DNA from: CAWFGS01 sp963815535
GTDB lineage: Bacteria; Pseudomonadota; Alphaproteobacteria; Sphingomonadales; Sphingomonadaceae
Reading direction: 5' to 3'
Assembly: GCA_963815535.1 (NCBI GenBank)
Contig: CAWFGS010000001.1
Span: 372,001-436,000 of the forward strand
DNA length: 64,000 nucleotides
The position numbers were made by a program, and so were the translations under genes. Positions 7,780 to 17,650 of the stretch are shown here, one piece after another. The notes under the pieces were generated by a model. The model had not been told where the DNA came from, did no database searches, and saw only the letters and a program-made list of their open reading frames with translations. The number at the start of each line of letters is the position of its first letter. The stretch's first letter is position 1.

Positions 7780-9588
7780 CTACCCTTCGACCAGTTCGGC
7801 AAGCGCCAGCCAGCGTTCCTCGCTTGCATCCTTTTCTTCACGGGCATTTTGCAAACCCTTGGAAATATTGGAAAATCGCTGTGGGTCGGCTGTGAACAGG
7901 TCCGGGTCGGACAGTATTTCCTCCCCGCGCGCAATGGCGGTTTCCAGTTCCTCTATACGCGCGGGCAGCAACTCGTAATCGCGCTGGTCCTTGTATGACA
8001 GCTTGCCCGTTGTCGGGTCCGACCGACCTGCTGCTTTTGCCGGGTCGGAAGGTGGGGGCGAGGGCGCGCGACCGGGGGCCTTTTTGGCCTCAACTTCCCT
8101 AAACTTCCGCTGCTTTTCCCAATCCTCGTATCCGCCTGCGACGACGTCCACGTCTCCGCTGCCATCCAGCCCCAGCGTGATCGTGACCGTGCGGTCGAGA
8201 AAATCGCGATCGTGGCTGACGATCAGCACCGTGCCTTCGTAATCGGCGATCACTTCCTGCAGCAGATCGAGCGTTTCGAGGTCGAGATCGTTGGTCGGTT
8301 CGTCCAGCACCAGCAGGTTCGACGGGCGGGCGAATTCGCGGGCCAGCAGCAGGCGCGACCGTTCGCCGCCCGACAGCGTATCGACGCCGGTTTCGATGAT
8401 GGCCGGGTCGAACAGGAACTCTTTGAGATACCCCTGCACATGCTTTCGCGCGCCGCGCACGTCGATCCAGTCGCCCCCCTCCGCCAGCACGTCGCGCACG
8501 GTTTTGCCGGGCGAAAGCAGGCTGCGCTGTTGATCGATCAGCACACTGGTCAGGGTTTTGGCGACGGTGATCCTGCCGGTATCGGGCGCGATCTGGCCGG
8601 TTAGAAGGTTCAGCAAAGTGGTTTTGCCCGCGCCATTTGCGCCGACGACACCGATGCGGTCGCCGCGTTGAATACGCAGGGAAAAATCGCGGATGATGGT
8701 GCGCTCGCCGTAAGATTTGCCGACCTTGTCCGCGACGATGACCGATTTGGATTTGTTGTCGGTGTCGGTCGCCAGCCCCAGCTTCGCCTTGCCGCCGGGT
8801 TCGATGATGGCGGCGCGCTGCGCCCGCATCTGCCACAGCCGTTCAAGCCGCCCCTGATTGCGTTTGCGCCGGGCGGTGACCCCGCGTTCCAGCCAATGCG
8901 CCTCCTGTTTCAGCTTGGTGTCGAGCCGGGCGGTGTCGCGCGCCTGCTGTGCGTACACTTCCGCTTCCCACGCTTCGTACCCGCCGAAGCCGACGTCCTT
9001 GCGGCGCAGGGTTTGCTGGTCCAGCCACAGGGTCGCATTTGTCAGACGTTTCAGAAAAGTGCGATCGTGACTGATGACCATGAACGCGCCTTTGTATCGT
9101 GACAGCCAGTCTTCCAGCCATTCGATCGCGGCGAGGTCGAGGTGGTTGGTCGGCTCGTCCATCAGCAACAGGTCGGGATCCTGCGCCAATGCGCGTGCGA
9201 TGGCGGCGCGGCGCTTCTCCCCGCCGCTGGCCCCGGCGCATGGCTTCGCCATATCGATGCCGAGCTGGCCTGCGATCGCATCCACTTCGAACGCTTCGGG
9301 CGGATGTTCGCCCGCCAGCGCAAAATCCATCAGCGTGGCGAAGCCGGTCATGTCGGGCTCCTGTTCCAGCAGGACGATCCGCGTGCCGGGCTTCACAGTC
9401 CGAGTGCCGCGATCCGCCTCTATCTGGTCCATCACCATGCGGAACAAGGTGGTCTTGCCCGCGCCGTTGCGCCCGATCAGCGCCAGCCGGTCACGCGGTC
9501 CGATATGCAGATCGAGCTTATCGAACAGCCAGCGTCCGCCTTGCTGCAGGCCGAGCGCTTCCCAGCTCAAAATCGGGGGTTGTGCCAT
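7780..9588 (-). CDS. ABC-F family ATPase (Uup-like)
   Basis: 602 residues, intact, two nucleotide-binding domains and no membrane segments. The first has Walker A GRNGAGKTT (about 39-47), signature GASGGEKRRAA, Walker B LLLMDEPTNHLDL. The second has Walker A GANGAGKTT (about 320), LSGGERSRLLLA and LLVLDEPTNDLD. A linker of about 80 residues joins them, and a charged coiled-coil tail follows a Pro-rich segment, as in Uup. ABC-F proteins act on ribosomes or nucleic acids, not as transporters. It is divergent from the SIMPL gene. The exact subgroup (Uup versus another ABC-F) is inferred from the C-terminal extension. Confidence 0.93.
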   Translation of the reverse strand: MAQPPILSWEALGLQQGGRWLFDKLDLHIGPRDRLALIGRNGAGKTTLFRMVMDQIEADRGTRTVKPGTRIVLLEQEPDMTGFATLMDFALAGEHPPEAFEVDAIAGQLGIDMAKPCAGASGGEKRRAAIARALAQDPDLLLMDEPTNHLDLAAIEWLEDWLSRYKGAFMVISHDRTFLKRLTNATLWLDQQTLRRKDVGFGGYEAWEAEVYAQQARDTARLDTKLKQEAHWLERGVTARRKRNQGRLERLWQMRAQRAAIIEPGGKAKLGLATDTDNKSKSVIVADKVGKSYGERTIIRDFSLRIQRGDRIGVVGANGAGKTTLLNLLTGQIAPDTGRITVAKTLTSVLIDQQRSLLSPGKTVRDVLAEGGDWIDVRGARKHVQGYLKEFLFDPAIIETGVDTLSGGERSRLLLAREFARPSNLLVLDEPTNDLDLETLDLLQEVIADYEGTVLIVSHDRDFLDRTVTITLGLDGSGDVDVVAGGYEDWEKQRKFREVEAKKAPGRAPSPPPSDPAKAAGRSDPTTGKLSYKDQRDYELLPARIEELETAIARGEEILSDPDLFTADPQRFSNISKGLQNAREEKDASEERWLALAELVEG

Positions 9589-9707
9589 ATTGGCGGCGTG
9601 TAGGGGCAGGTGGACGGCGGAACAAGATGGTTCGTACCGTGGTTCATGGGGTCGTAAGGCTCGGGCAAGCAGTGTGCGGACCGAAACCGAAACGCGGGAG
9701 CCGTTCC

Positions 9708-10442
9708 ATGAAGATGTTCACCCCTTATCGTACAATTTCCGCCGCCTTGTTCACCATGGCGCCTTTCGCTGCGGCTGCGCCTGCAACGGCGGCGGAGGTG
9801 CAGATCGCCGCGACCGGTCCGGTTATCGAGCTGACGGTGTTCGAACAGGTCAAAGCCGCGCCCGACATCGCCACCATCCGCACCGGCGTGTCCAGTCAGG
9901 CGCGCACGGCGGTCGAGGCGATGGCGATCAACGCGCGCGAAATGGCCGCAGTGATCGACCGCGTCAAAAGCATGGGTATCGCGCCCGACGACATTCAGAC
10001 CACCGGCGTCAATCTGAATGCGGAGTACGATTACAACCGCACGACGGAACGCAACGTGTTCAAAGGGTATCGCGCATCGAACACCGTCAGCGTTATGGTG
10101 CGCGATATCGACCGGGTCGGGCCGATGCTGGATGCGTTCGTGGCTGCCGGCGCGACCGACATCAGCGGACCCGATTTCGCGATCGACGACGACACGGCGG
10201 CGAAGGATCAGGCGCGGGCAGCAGCGATCGAAACGGCTCAGGCGCGCGCGATGGCCTATGCGCGCGGGGCCGGATATAGCGGGATCAGACTGCTGCAGAT
10301 CGGCGAAAGCGTCAGCGGCCCGGCGCGGCCGATGGCACGGGTACAGGCCGTGGCGGCAGTCGCGCCGCAATCGACGCCCATTCAGCCGGGTCTGGTCGGC
10401 ACGGGCATTTCGGTCAGCTTCACGTATGAAATGACGCGCTGA
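9708..10442 (+). CDS. SIMPL (DUF541) domain periplasmic protein
   Basis: 244 residues from the ATG at 9708, preceded by GGGAG about 8 bases upstream. An N-terminal signal peptide (about 1-28, ending APATAAE) is followed by a SIMPL domain: VIELTVFEQVKAAPDIATI, repeated YDYNRTTERNVFKGYRASN, AKDQARAAAIETAQARA, and ends VSVSFTYEM-like (GISVSFTYEMTR). Family members are secreted periplasmic or outer-membrane proteins linked to oxidative stress or surface organisation. A much longer upstream in-frame reading exists but is antisense to the ABC-F gene and was discarded. Confidence 0.9.
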   Translation: MKMFTPYRTISAALFTMAPFAAAAPATAAEVQIAATGPVIELTVFEQVKAAPDIATIRTGVSSQARTAVEAMAINAREMAAVIDRVKSMGIAPDDIQTTGVNLNAEYDYNRTTERNVFKGYRASNTVSVMVRDIDRVGPMLDAFVAAGATDISGPDFAIDDDTAAKDQARAAAIETAQARAMAYARGAGYSGIRLLQIGESVSGPARPMARVQAVAAVAPQSTPIQPGLVGTGISVSFTYEMTR

Positions 10443-10504
10443 CGCCCCATTTGCGGCCGCGCATTCACCCTTCATTCAATGCCCCAGGCGCATTGACGGC
10501 GCAT

Positions 10505-10817
10505 ATGTCGAAACCTTCCTTCATCGTCGCCTTTGGCCTTGCCATCTTGGCAATTGCACCGATCGCATACCGCATCCGCATCGGCGCAGCCTTCCAGCGA
10601 TCAGCGCGAGGCGCGGCGCGAGATGCAGGCGGGCAACGTACTGCCCTTGCGCGAGATAGAGCGGCGCATTCTGCCGAGCATGCAGGGCAGCGAATATCTC
10701 GGCCCGGCCTATGACAGCCGGGCGATGGCATGGCGGTTGAAGTTCATCCGCGACGGGCGGGTGACGTTCGTGGATGTCGATGCGCGCACGGGGCGGGTAA
10801 TCAAACGCAGCCGGTAA
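10505..10817 (+). CDS. small secreted PepSY-like protein (frameshifted in signal peptide)
   Basis: Two overlapping frames make one protein. The ATG at 10505 gives MSKPSFIVAFGLAILAIAPI, a clear signal peptide; the frame then breaks near 10560-10566 and continues as HTASASAQPSSDQREARR and the domain LREIERRILPSMQGSEYLG ... WRLKFIRDGRVTFVDVDA, TGRVIK. This is the short PepSY form, about 100 residues. It lies directly ahead of the response regulator and sensor kinase genes; in alphaproteobacteria such PepSY genes often accompany FeuP/FeuQ-like systems. A periplasmic sensing or modulating role is inference. Confidence 0.75.
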
Positions 10818-10845
10818 CGGCATGCCGACGCCGCCACTGCCGCGT

Positions 10846-10869
10846 TGACTGTTGCGAGCCGAACAGTCA
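10846..10869. promoter_or_regulatory. inverted repeat upstream of the response regulator gene
   Basis: TGACTGTT, 8 bases, then AACAGTCA: perfect 8-base arms, centred about 60 bases before the response regulator ATG and 40 after the PepSY stop. It may be an operator for autoregulation or a hairpin in the transcript; there is no T-run, so it is not a standard terminator. A TTGACT hexamer overlaps its left arm. Confidence 0.45.
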
Positions 10870-10916
10870 CATCGTCAGCGAAATTCGTCCAATAAATTCC
10901 GGGGAACCGATCACCT

Positions 10917-11597
10917 ATGCGTATCCTGATTGTCGAAGACGAACCCACGCTGGGCCAACAGTTGAAGACCACGTTGGAGCAGACCGGCTATGCCGTCGAT
11001 CTGTCCACCGATGGGGAAGACGGGCATTTCATGGGCTCCACCGAGGATTACGATGCGGTCATCCTCGATCTCGGCCTGCCGGAAATCGACGGGCTGACGG
11101 TGCTGGGCATGTGGCGCAAGGAAGGGCGGACGTTCCCCGTGCTGGTCCTGACCGCGCGCGACAGCTGGTCGGACAAGGTCGCCGGTCTGGATGCGGGCGC
11201 GGACGATTATCTGGCCAAGCCGTTCCAGACCGAAGAATTGATCGCCCGCCTGCGCGCCCTGATCCGCCGTGCAACCGGCAACACCTCAGCTGAATTGATG
11301 GCGGGCGACGTCCGGCTGGACACGCGGTCGGGCCGGGTGACGTTGAACGGCGAGCCGGTGAAGCTGACCGCGCAGGAATACAAACTGCTCAGCTATCTGA
11401 TGCACCACAAGGGCAAGGTCGTCAGCCGGACCGAATTGATCGAACATATCTACGATCAGGATTTCGACCGCGATTCCAACACGATCGAAGTGTTCGTGAC
11501 GCGTATTCGCAAGAAACTGGGTGCGGACGTCATCACCACCATTCGCGGGCTGGGCTACAGCCTCGACGATCCGGCCGAACAACCGCGCGCCACCTGA
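10917..11597 (+). CDS. OmpR-family response regulator (FeuP-like)
   Basis: 226 residues, intact. The receiver domain (1-115) has the acidic pair in LIVEDEP, phosphoacceptor Asp in DAVILDLGLPEIDG, the switch Thr in VLVLTARD and Lys in DYLAKPF. A winged-helix OmpR DNA-binding domain follows (about 128-220) with LTAQEYKLLSYLM, DSNTIEVFVTRIRKKLG and TIRGLGYSL. It is the partner of the kinase gene that begins 15 bases downstream. Context with a PepSY gene resembles FeuP/FeuQ of rhizobia and its relatives; the regulated genes cannot be read here. Confidence 0.95.
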   Translation: MRILIVEDEPTLGQQLKTTLEQTGYAVDLSTDGEDGHFMGSTEDYDAVILDLGLPEIDGLTVLGMWRKEGRTFPVLVLTARDSWSDKVAGLDAGADDYLAKPFQTEELIARLRALIRRATGNTSAELMAGDVRLDTRSGRVTLNGEPVKLTAQEYKLLSYLMHHKGKVVSRTELIEHIYDQDFDRDSNTIEVFVTRIRKKLGADVITTIRGLGYSLDDPAEQPRAT

Positions 11598-11612
11598 TGA
11601 TCGCGACCTGAC

Positions 11613-13111
11613 ATGAACGCCGTCACCGATATCGCAACCGGTACGGGCGCGCCGGTTTCGAAAGAGGCGGTTTCGGGGGCAGCGTCACGTACGAGAAACC
11701 GTTACGATGTGGTCGGGGGCCATGCCTTGTCGCCACCGCGCCGGGGCAGCCTCGCGCGCCGAATGCTGCTGATCGCGGCGGGGTGGATCACCTTCCTGCT
11801 GCTGGTCGGGGGGTTTGCGCTCGATCGCACGCTGACCGGTCTGGTCGAACGCAATTTCGACGATCAGTTGAGCTACCTCCTCAACACGATGATCGTGGTG
11901 TCGGAAATCGGCGAGGATGGCGAAGTGCGCTTCAACCGCCAGATAGGGGAGCCGCGCTTTCTCGAACCGAACAGCGGCCTCTATTGGCAGATCAACGCTG
12001 CGGGGCAGGAGAATTTCCCGTCTTTGTCGCTCAGCCCCGATCCCTCGCGGTCGTTGTGGGACCGAACCTTGAAAACCCGCAACGGCGAGTTCGACGCGCA
12101 GCCGTTTTTCTACGACAGCGACCAGTTCGAAAACGAACCGTTGCGGATGGTCGAACGCACCGTTCGTCTGCCCGATAGCGACAGCGGAGTGGACTTTCGC
12201 CGTGGCGTCGTCCCGCGAAGAGTTGGATTTGCAGATCGGGCGCATCCGTTCGATCCTGTTCTGGAGTTTCGCGGTGCTGGGCTTCGGTCTTCTGCTGATG
12301 GCGATGTTGCAGACATGGTACGGCCTTGGCCCATTGCGCCGGGTGCGCGCCGCCATCCAGCGTATGCGAACGACCGGGACCAATCGGCTGACCGAACCCC
12401 TGCCGGACGAGGTGCAGCCGCTGGTCGATGAATTGAACGGCCTGCTGGAACATTCCGAACGGCAAGCGGAAGAGGCGCGGACCCATGCGGGCAATCTGGC
12501 CCATGCGCTGAAAACCCCGCTGACCGTGGTGAACAACGCCGCGACCGCCCATGCACCCGATCTGGCCGATACGGTCATTCGCGAAGCGCGCACGATGCGC
12601 CGCCATGTCGATCACCATCTCGCCCGCGCGCGCGCCGTGGGCCGCCGCGCGATCGGCCATGCCCGCACCCCGGTTTGCGAAAGCGCGGAAGCTGTGCGCC
12701 GCGCAGTGGAACGGCTCTATCCCGATGTGCCGGTTCGATATCGACGGCAACCGCCACGCGAGCGTCGCGATAGAGCGTCAGGATCTGGACGAAATCCTGG
12801 GCAATCTGATCGAAAACGCTGCGAAATACGGCGGCGGCAGCGTGTTCGTGACCGTCGATGCGGAGGCGGATTCGCGGCTATGCGTGATCTGGGTGGAAGA
12901 TGACGGAATGGGCATTCCGCCCGAACAGCGGCACGCCATTTTCGATCGCGGCGCGCGGCTGGATACCGGGAAGCCCGGCACGGGGCTGGGCCTCGCCATC
13001 GTGCGCGATGTGGCCGAAATCTACGGCGGCGGGGTCGAATTGCAGGAAAGCGAAGATCTGGGCGGATTGCTGGTCAAACTCAGCTTGCCGCGATCGGGCG
13101 TCGCCGCCTGA
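11613..13111 (+). CDS. sensor histidine kinase (FeuQ-like, two frameshifts)
   Basis: Reconstructed length about 498 residues. A cytoplasmic N-tail is followed by TM1 (about 50-72), a periplasmic region of about 130 residues, TM2 (SILFWSFAVLGFGLLLM), a HAMP segment, H-box LAHALKTPLTVV, N-box EILGNLIENAAKY, G1 VEDDGMGIP and G2 GTGLGLAIVRD. The frame changes near 12186 and near 12735. At both, deleting one G restores continuity (S-E-W-T-F and V-P-F-D-I-D-G). It would autophosphorylate at the H-box His and pass phosphate to the adjacent regulator. The break points look like sequencing insertions because all catalytic boxes survive. Confidence 0.9.
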
Positions 13112-13131
13112 CGTACCCTGTTCGTGGGCGT

Positions 13132-13476
13132 TTATTCCTCGCGCGCTTGCCGATGATGGCGAATGACCTCGTCGATGATGAAACGCAGGAACTTTTCCGA
13201 AAACTCCGGGTCCAGATGTGCCTGCGTCGCCAGCGCTCGCAACCGTTCGATCTGGCGTGTTTCGCGCGCATGGTCGGCGGGGGGCAGGGCGGCGGTCGCC
13301 TTGTACCGGCCCACCGCCTGCGTGATGCGGAACCGTTCGGCCAGCATGTGAACCAGCGCCGCGTCGATATTGTCGATGCTGCGCCGGAAACCGGCCAGCG
13401 TTTCGTCTTCGCCGTCAAGGGCTTGCGCTTTGGATGCGCCGGATGGCGCGGCAGGTTCCGTCGGGTGTTCTTTCAT
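13132..13476 (-). CDS. chorismate mutase (AroQ fold)
   Basis: 114 residues from the ATG at 13474-13476. The all-helical AroQ-class mutase pattern is clear: FRRSIDNIDAALVHMLAERF, then ITQAVGRYKA (Arg/Lys active-site helix), RETRQIERLRALA and EKFLRFIIDEVIRHH. It rearranges chorismate to prephenate for Phe/Tyr synthesis. It is monofunctional, with no prephenate dehydratase or DAHP synthase domain. It is convergent with the sensor kinase gene (20 bases apart) and divergent from the polyprenyl synthase gene. A longer upstream reading is antisense to that gene and was discarded. Confidence 0.93.
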   Translation of the reverse strand: MKEHPTEPAAPSGASKAQALDGEDETLAGFRRSIDNIDAALVHMLAERFRITQAVGRYKATAALPPADHARETRQIERLRALATQAHLDPEFSEKFLRFIIDEVIRHHRQAREE

Positions 13477-13543
13477 CGCCCGCACCCTATCACCAAATCC
13501 GACCTTGCCAACCGGCGCGCACCTGCCCATCTGCGTGTGTGCA

Positions 13544-14567
13544 ATGACCGCGCAGATCATCCCCCTCGTCAAAGACACCCCGACACCCGACGCCACCCTC
13601 GACCCGATGTTGGCACTGACGGCATCGGGCATGAACGCGGTCAACACGGTTATCCTCGACCGGATGCAGAGCGAAATCCCGCTGATCCCGCGATTGGCCG
13701 GGCATCTGATATCGGGCGGGGGCAAGCGGCTGCGCCCGATGCTGACGCTGGCCGGGGCGGAGCTGGTGGGCTATGCCGGCACGCGGCATCATAAGCTCGC
13801 AGCGAGCGTCGAGTTCATTCACACCGCAACCCTGCTGCATGACGATGTCGTCGATGGGTCCGACCTGCGCCGGGGCAAGGCGGCGGCGAACATCATCTTC
13901 GGCAACCCCGCGACCGTGCTGGTCGGCGATTTCCTGTTCAGCCGCGCATTCGAATTGATGACCGAAGATGGCAGCCTGAAAGTGCTGAAGATCCTGTCCG
14001 GCGCCAGCGCGATCATCGCGGAAGGGGAAGTCGATCAGCTGACCGCACAGCGCCAGATCGAAACCAGCGAGGAACGCTACCTTTCGATCATCGCATCCAA
14101 AACCGCCGCCTTGTTCGCCGCCGCCAGCCGCATTTCCGCAGTGGTCGCCGAATGCGACGAGGCGCAGGAACGCGCGCTGGACGATTACGGGCGCAATCTG
14201 GGCATCGCGTTTCAACTGGTGGACGACGCGATCGATTACGCATCGGAGGCCGCCGATATGGGCAAGCAGCGCGGCGACGATTTCCGCGAAGGAAAGATGA
14301 CTTTGCCGGTCATCCTCACTTACGCGCGCGGCACGGCGGCGGAACGCAAATTCTGGCAAGCGGCGATCATCGGGCATCGCACGTCGGACGACGATCTGGC
14401 GCAGGCGATCCATTTGATCGACAAATACGACGCGGTCGCGACGACCCGCGAACGCGCGCGGCATTTCGCCCAGCGCGCCGCCGATGCGCTTGGCGATGTT
14501 TCCTGAAAACCGCGCTCGCGCCGCCATGGTGGAGGCCGCGCAATTCGCGGTGGCACGCGGACATTAA
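13544..14567 (+). CDS. polyprenyl diphosphate synthase (octaprenyl type; frameshift near the C-terminus)
   Basis: About 340 residues. The trans-prenyltransferase signatures are present: GGGKRLRPML, first Asp-rich motif LLHDDVVD, GDFLFSRAFELM, second motif QLVDDAIDY and GDDFREGKMTLPVI. It makes the long isoprenoid tail of ubiquinone. The first frame stops at 14506 (ALGDVS), but deleting one G near 14491 restores ALAMFPENRARAAMVEAAQF to the TAA at 14565-14567, the conserved end of alphaproteobacterial enzymes. I therefore extend the gene to 14567. Chain length (C40 or C50) is not certain from sequence. Confidence 0.92.
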
Positions 14568-14581
14568 GCCGATCCGGGCAT

Positions 14582-14626
14582 GGGTCGTGAGACCGGGGGT
14601 CGTGGGACCGGGGGTCGTGAAATCGG
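14582..14626. repeat. three 15-base tandem repeats before hrpB
   Basis: Three imperfect copies of a 15-base unit starting GGGTCGTG, at 14582-14596, 14597-14611 and 14612-14626, lie in the gap between the polyprenyl synthase stop and the likely hrpB start. If read in the hrpB frame they encode a Gly/Arg pentapeptide repeat ahead of the methionine at 14637. Copies differ at two or three positions. Confidence 0.7.
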
Positions 14627-14636
14627 GGTCCGCGAG

Positions 14637-17083
14637 ATGAACGACCTTCCCATCACCACCGCCTTACCGCCACTGTTGCGCGCGTTGGATGGTGCGGGTG
14701 CGGCCGTGCTGGTCGCCCCGCCGGGGGCTGGCAAGACCACCGCCGTGGCGCCTGCATTGTTGGACCGTAACTGGTGCGACGGCATGATCATCCTGACCAG
14801 CCCGCGCCGGGTGGCCGCCCGCGCTGCAGCGGAACGCATGGCGCAGATGCTGGGCGAAAAGCCAGGTGAGACGGTCGGTTATCTGACTCGCCTCGACACC
14901 AAACAATCCGCGCGGACCCGCATTCTGGTGATGACGGAGGCGATTTTCGTCAACCGCATCATCGACGATCCCGAACTCGCCGGCGTCAGCGCGGTTCTGT
15001 TCGACGAAGCGCATGAGCGCAGCCTCGACAGCGATCTAGGGCTGGCCTTGGCGCTGGAAAGCCGGGCCATCGTGCGCGGCGATCTGCGGGTCTGCGTCAT
15101 GTCCGCCACCATCGACGGCGCGCGGTTCGCCGATTTGCTCGGCCCCGATGCGGCGGTGGTCGAAAGTGCCGGGCGCGCCTATCCCCTGCGCCTGGAATGG
15201 CTCGGTTCGCACGCTACGATGCGGCTGGAAGATGCCGTGGCGGACGCGGTGATGACCGCATGGCGGGCTGAGGACGGCGATGTGCTGGCGTTCCTGCCCG
15301 GTGTGCGTGAGATCGATCGCGTGCGCGAACGGTTGACGGCGAAGTTGCCCGATACGCCGATCCTGCCGCTGCATGGGCAAGTCGCTCCACCGCAACAGCG
15401 CGCCGCCATCGCGCGCGATCCGGATGGGCGGCGCCGGATCGTTCTGGCCACTGCCATCGCCGAAACGTCGCTGACGCTGGATGGGGTGACCGTGGTGGTC
15501 GATAGCGGGGTGTCGCGCCGTGCGCTGTTCGATGCGCGCGCCCAGGCACCACGCAGCTGGTAACGCGCGCGTCGAGCCAGGCTGCCTCGGCGCAGCGCGC
15601 GGGCCGGGCCGCGCGGCAGGGGCCCGGTGTCGCCTATCGCATGTGGGAGGAAGGGGGCGCATGCCGGCCGCCCGCAATTCGACCCGCCTGAAATGGAAAC
15701 CGCCGATCTTGCGCCGCTGGTGCTGTCGCTTGCGCGATGGGGCACGCGCGATGTCGCGGACCTCGCCTGGCTGGACCTGCCGCCCGCACCGGCACTGGCG
15801 TCGGCGCGGGCGCGGCTGGTGGCGATGGGCGCGTTGAACGACGCCGGGGATGGTTTCGAAATTACCGATTGGGGGCGCAAGGTCGCAGCATTGCCGATGG
15901 ATCCGGTTCCCGCCGCCGCAATCCTGTTCGCCGCGCAATCCGGCCAAGCGGAGGATATGGCGCGCGTGGCATTGCTGATGCAGGAACGCGGGCTGGGCGG
16001 GCTGGGGGAAGATCTGCTGGCCCGGCTGGACCGCTTCGCCACCGACCGTTCCGCCCGCGCGCAAAAATCGCGCAAGCTCGCCGGGCGCTGGGCCGATCTG
16101 GCGAGCGAGCGGCGGTCGGACCGGTTGCACAGGGCGCTGACACCAGCCCCGCCATTTTTCTGGCGCGGGCGATGCCGGACAATATCGCGCGTCGCCGCGA
16201 TGTGTCGGGGGAACACTGGCTGTCGGCGGGTGGGCGCGGCTATGTCCTCGATCCCGCATCGCCTTTGTGCCGCGCCGAATGGCTGGTCGTCGCGGACGCG
16301 CAAGGGCAAGCGAAAGGCGCGCGCATCACCGCCGCCGCGCCGTTGGAGCTGGCGGAGATCGAAGCATCGCTGGGCGAGTTGATAGAGCGGCGGCAATCGG
16401 TGAGCTGGAACGCAGGCGACGGCCGGGTGGAGGCGCGGTTGGAACGGCGGCTGGGCGGAATCGTCCTTGCGACCGGTCCCGACCCCGACGCGGATGGGGA
16501 GGCTGTTGCGGACCTGCTGCTGATGACCGCCCGAGAACGCCTCGTCAGTCTGGTTCCGCTATCGCTGCTGGCGCGCGGCAGATATGCAGGTCTGGACGCC
16601 CTTTCCATCGAAGCCCTGGCAAACGACGCCGAACTGTGGCTGCAACCGCTGCTGGCGGGCAGGCGCGATCTGAACCTGTCCGAGACAATCGTGGGCGAGG
16701 CTGCGCTCAATTCCCTCGACTACGCCGCTCGCAAAACATTGGACGCGCGCGCACCGGTCAAATTTATTACTCCGGGCGGCACGAGCCACACAATCGATTA
16801 CGCCGGTGATGGCGCGCCCAGCGTCGCTGTTCGGGTGCAGGCGATGTTCGGGTGCGATACCCATCCGACGATCGGCGCAACTCCGCTGCTGCTCCAACTG
16901 ACCAGCCCGGCAGGCCGCCCCATTCAGTCGACTCGCGATCTGCCCGGTTTTTGGCGCGGCAGCTGGAACGATGTGTGCAAGGATATGAAGGGCCGCTATC
17001 CCCGCCATCGCTGGCCCGACGAACCGTGGCTGGAAAAGCCCAGCCTGCGGACAAAGAACGCCTTCACACGCCAGCAAAGCTGA
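14637..17083 (+). CDS. hrpB: ATP-dependent DEAH-box helicase HrpB (three frameshifts)
   Basis: Reconstructed protein of about 815 residues. The N-terminal helicase core has VLVAPPGAGKTTAV (Walker A), LFDEAHERS (DEAH box), CVMSATIDG and IAETSLTLDGV. The conserved HrpB C-terminal domain ends FWRGSWNDVCKDMKGRYPRH followed by WPDEPW, which names the family. Frames change near 15549 (two extra C), near 15655 (extra G; the continuous reading is WEEGAHAGRPQF) and near 16125 (apparently a lost G; SDRVAQGADTSPAIF). An upstream in-frame start at 14580 would add a repeat-encoded tail; I prefer the ATG at 14637. HrpB is a dispensable RNA helicase of unclear substrate. Confidence 0.9.
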
Positions 17084-17119
17084 CCTACAGCCCCGAACAC
17101 TGCGATCACGGGAACCGAC

Positions 17120-17398
17120 ATGTCAGCACGCATCTATCAACGACCGCAAAGCGCGACCCAGTCCGGCAAGGCGCGGACCGACGAATGGGTGCTGGAATTC
17201 GAACAGACCGAAGCGCGCAAGGCGGACCCGCTGATGGGCTGGTCCGGCAGCGGGGATACCAAACCGCAAGTGCAACTGACCTTCGCCAGCAAGGACGAGG
17301 CGAAGGATTATTGCCAGCGCCACGACATCGCGGCACGGGTGCACGAAACGCCTGCGAAGAAGCTGAAACTGCAGTCCTACGCCGATAATTTTCGGTAG
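17120..17398 (+). CDS. ETC complex I subunit, NDUFS4-like
   Basis: 92 residues, intact. The pattern ARIYQRPQSATQSGKARTDE, WVLEFEQTEARKADPLMGW and VQLTFASKDEAKDYCQRHD matches the small accessory subunit of complex I found in alphaproteobacteria and mitochondria (18-kDa, NDUFS4). It binds at the NADH-oxidising arm on the cytoplasmic side and helps assembly. The presence of this supernumerary subunit supports an alphaproteobacterial origin. It is followed 70 bases later by the 4.5S RNA gene. Confidence 0.93.
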   Translation: MSARIYQRPQSATQSGKARTDEWVLEFEQTEARKADPLMGWSGSGDTKPQVQLTFASKDEAKDYCQRHDIAARVHETPAKKLKLQSYADNFR

Positions 17399-17468
17399 GC
17401 GCCGTGCGCGTTGCATGATCGCGCATCCTAATCGCTTGAAATAAGGCGGCGTCCCGGCCATAGGCGGC

Positions 17469-17562
17469 GCCGGGAGTCGGGTGGACGTTTGCGTTCGCTT
17501 ACCCCGGTCAGGTCCGGAAGGAAGCAGCCAGGGCGGGTTGCGGCGGGTCGCCCGGCTCCTTC
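17469..17562 (+). ncRNA. ffs: signal recognition particle 4.5S RNA
   Basis: The invariant domain IV apical sequence GGTCAGGTCCGGAAGGAAGC is at about 17507-17526. Flanking arms pair (GGAGTCGGGTG at 17473 onward with CGCCCGGCTCC ending at 17559, with two G-U pairs), giving the single hairpin of small bacterial SRP RNA, about 94 nt. End points are set from the terminal pairing and are good to a few bases. It partners Ffh; the receptor gene ftsY is at 51.8-52.7 kb. Confidence 0.93.
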
Positions 17563-17650
17563 ATCGATACAGCTTCGTTATCGCCGGCAATCGGCGATCG
17601 CCTGTGGATAGGCGCTGACAAGTCCGCCCCGCATCCCTACCTTGCGTCCG

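Noticed and set aside
9099..9707. N-terminal extension of the SIMPL protein
   Set aside because: Antisense to the ABC-F gene; a signal peptide and ribosome site mark the start at 9708.
15036..16396. Two long minus-strand open frames opposite hrpB
   Set aside because: They are antisense shadows of a clear helicase; no family motif in either.
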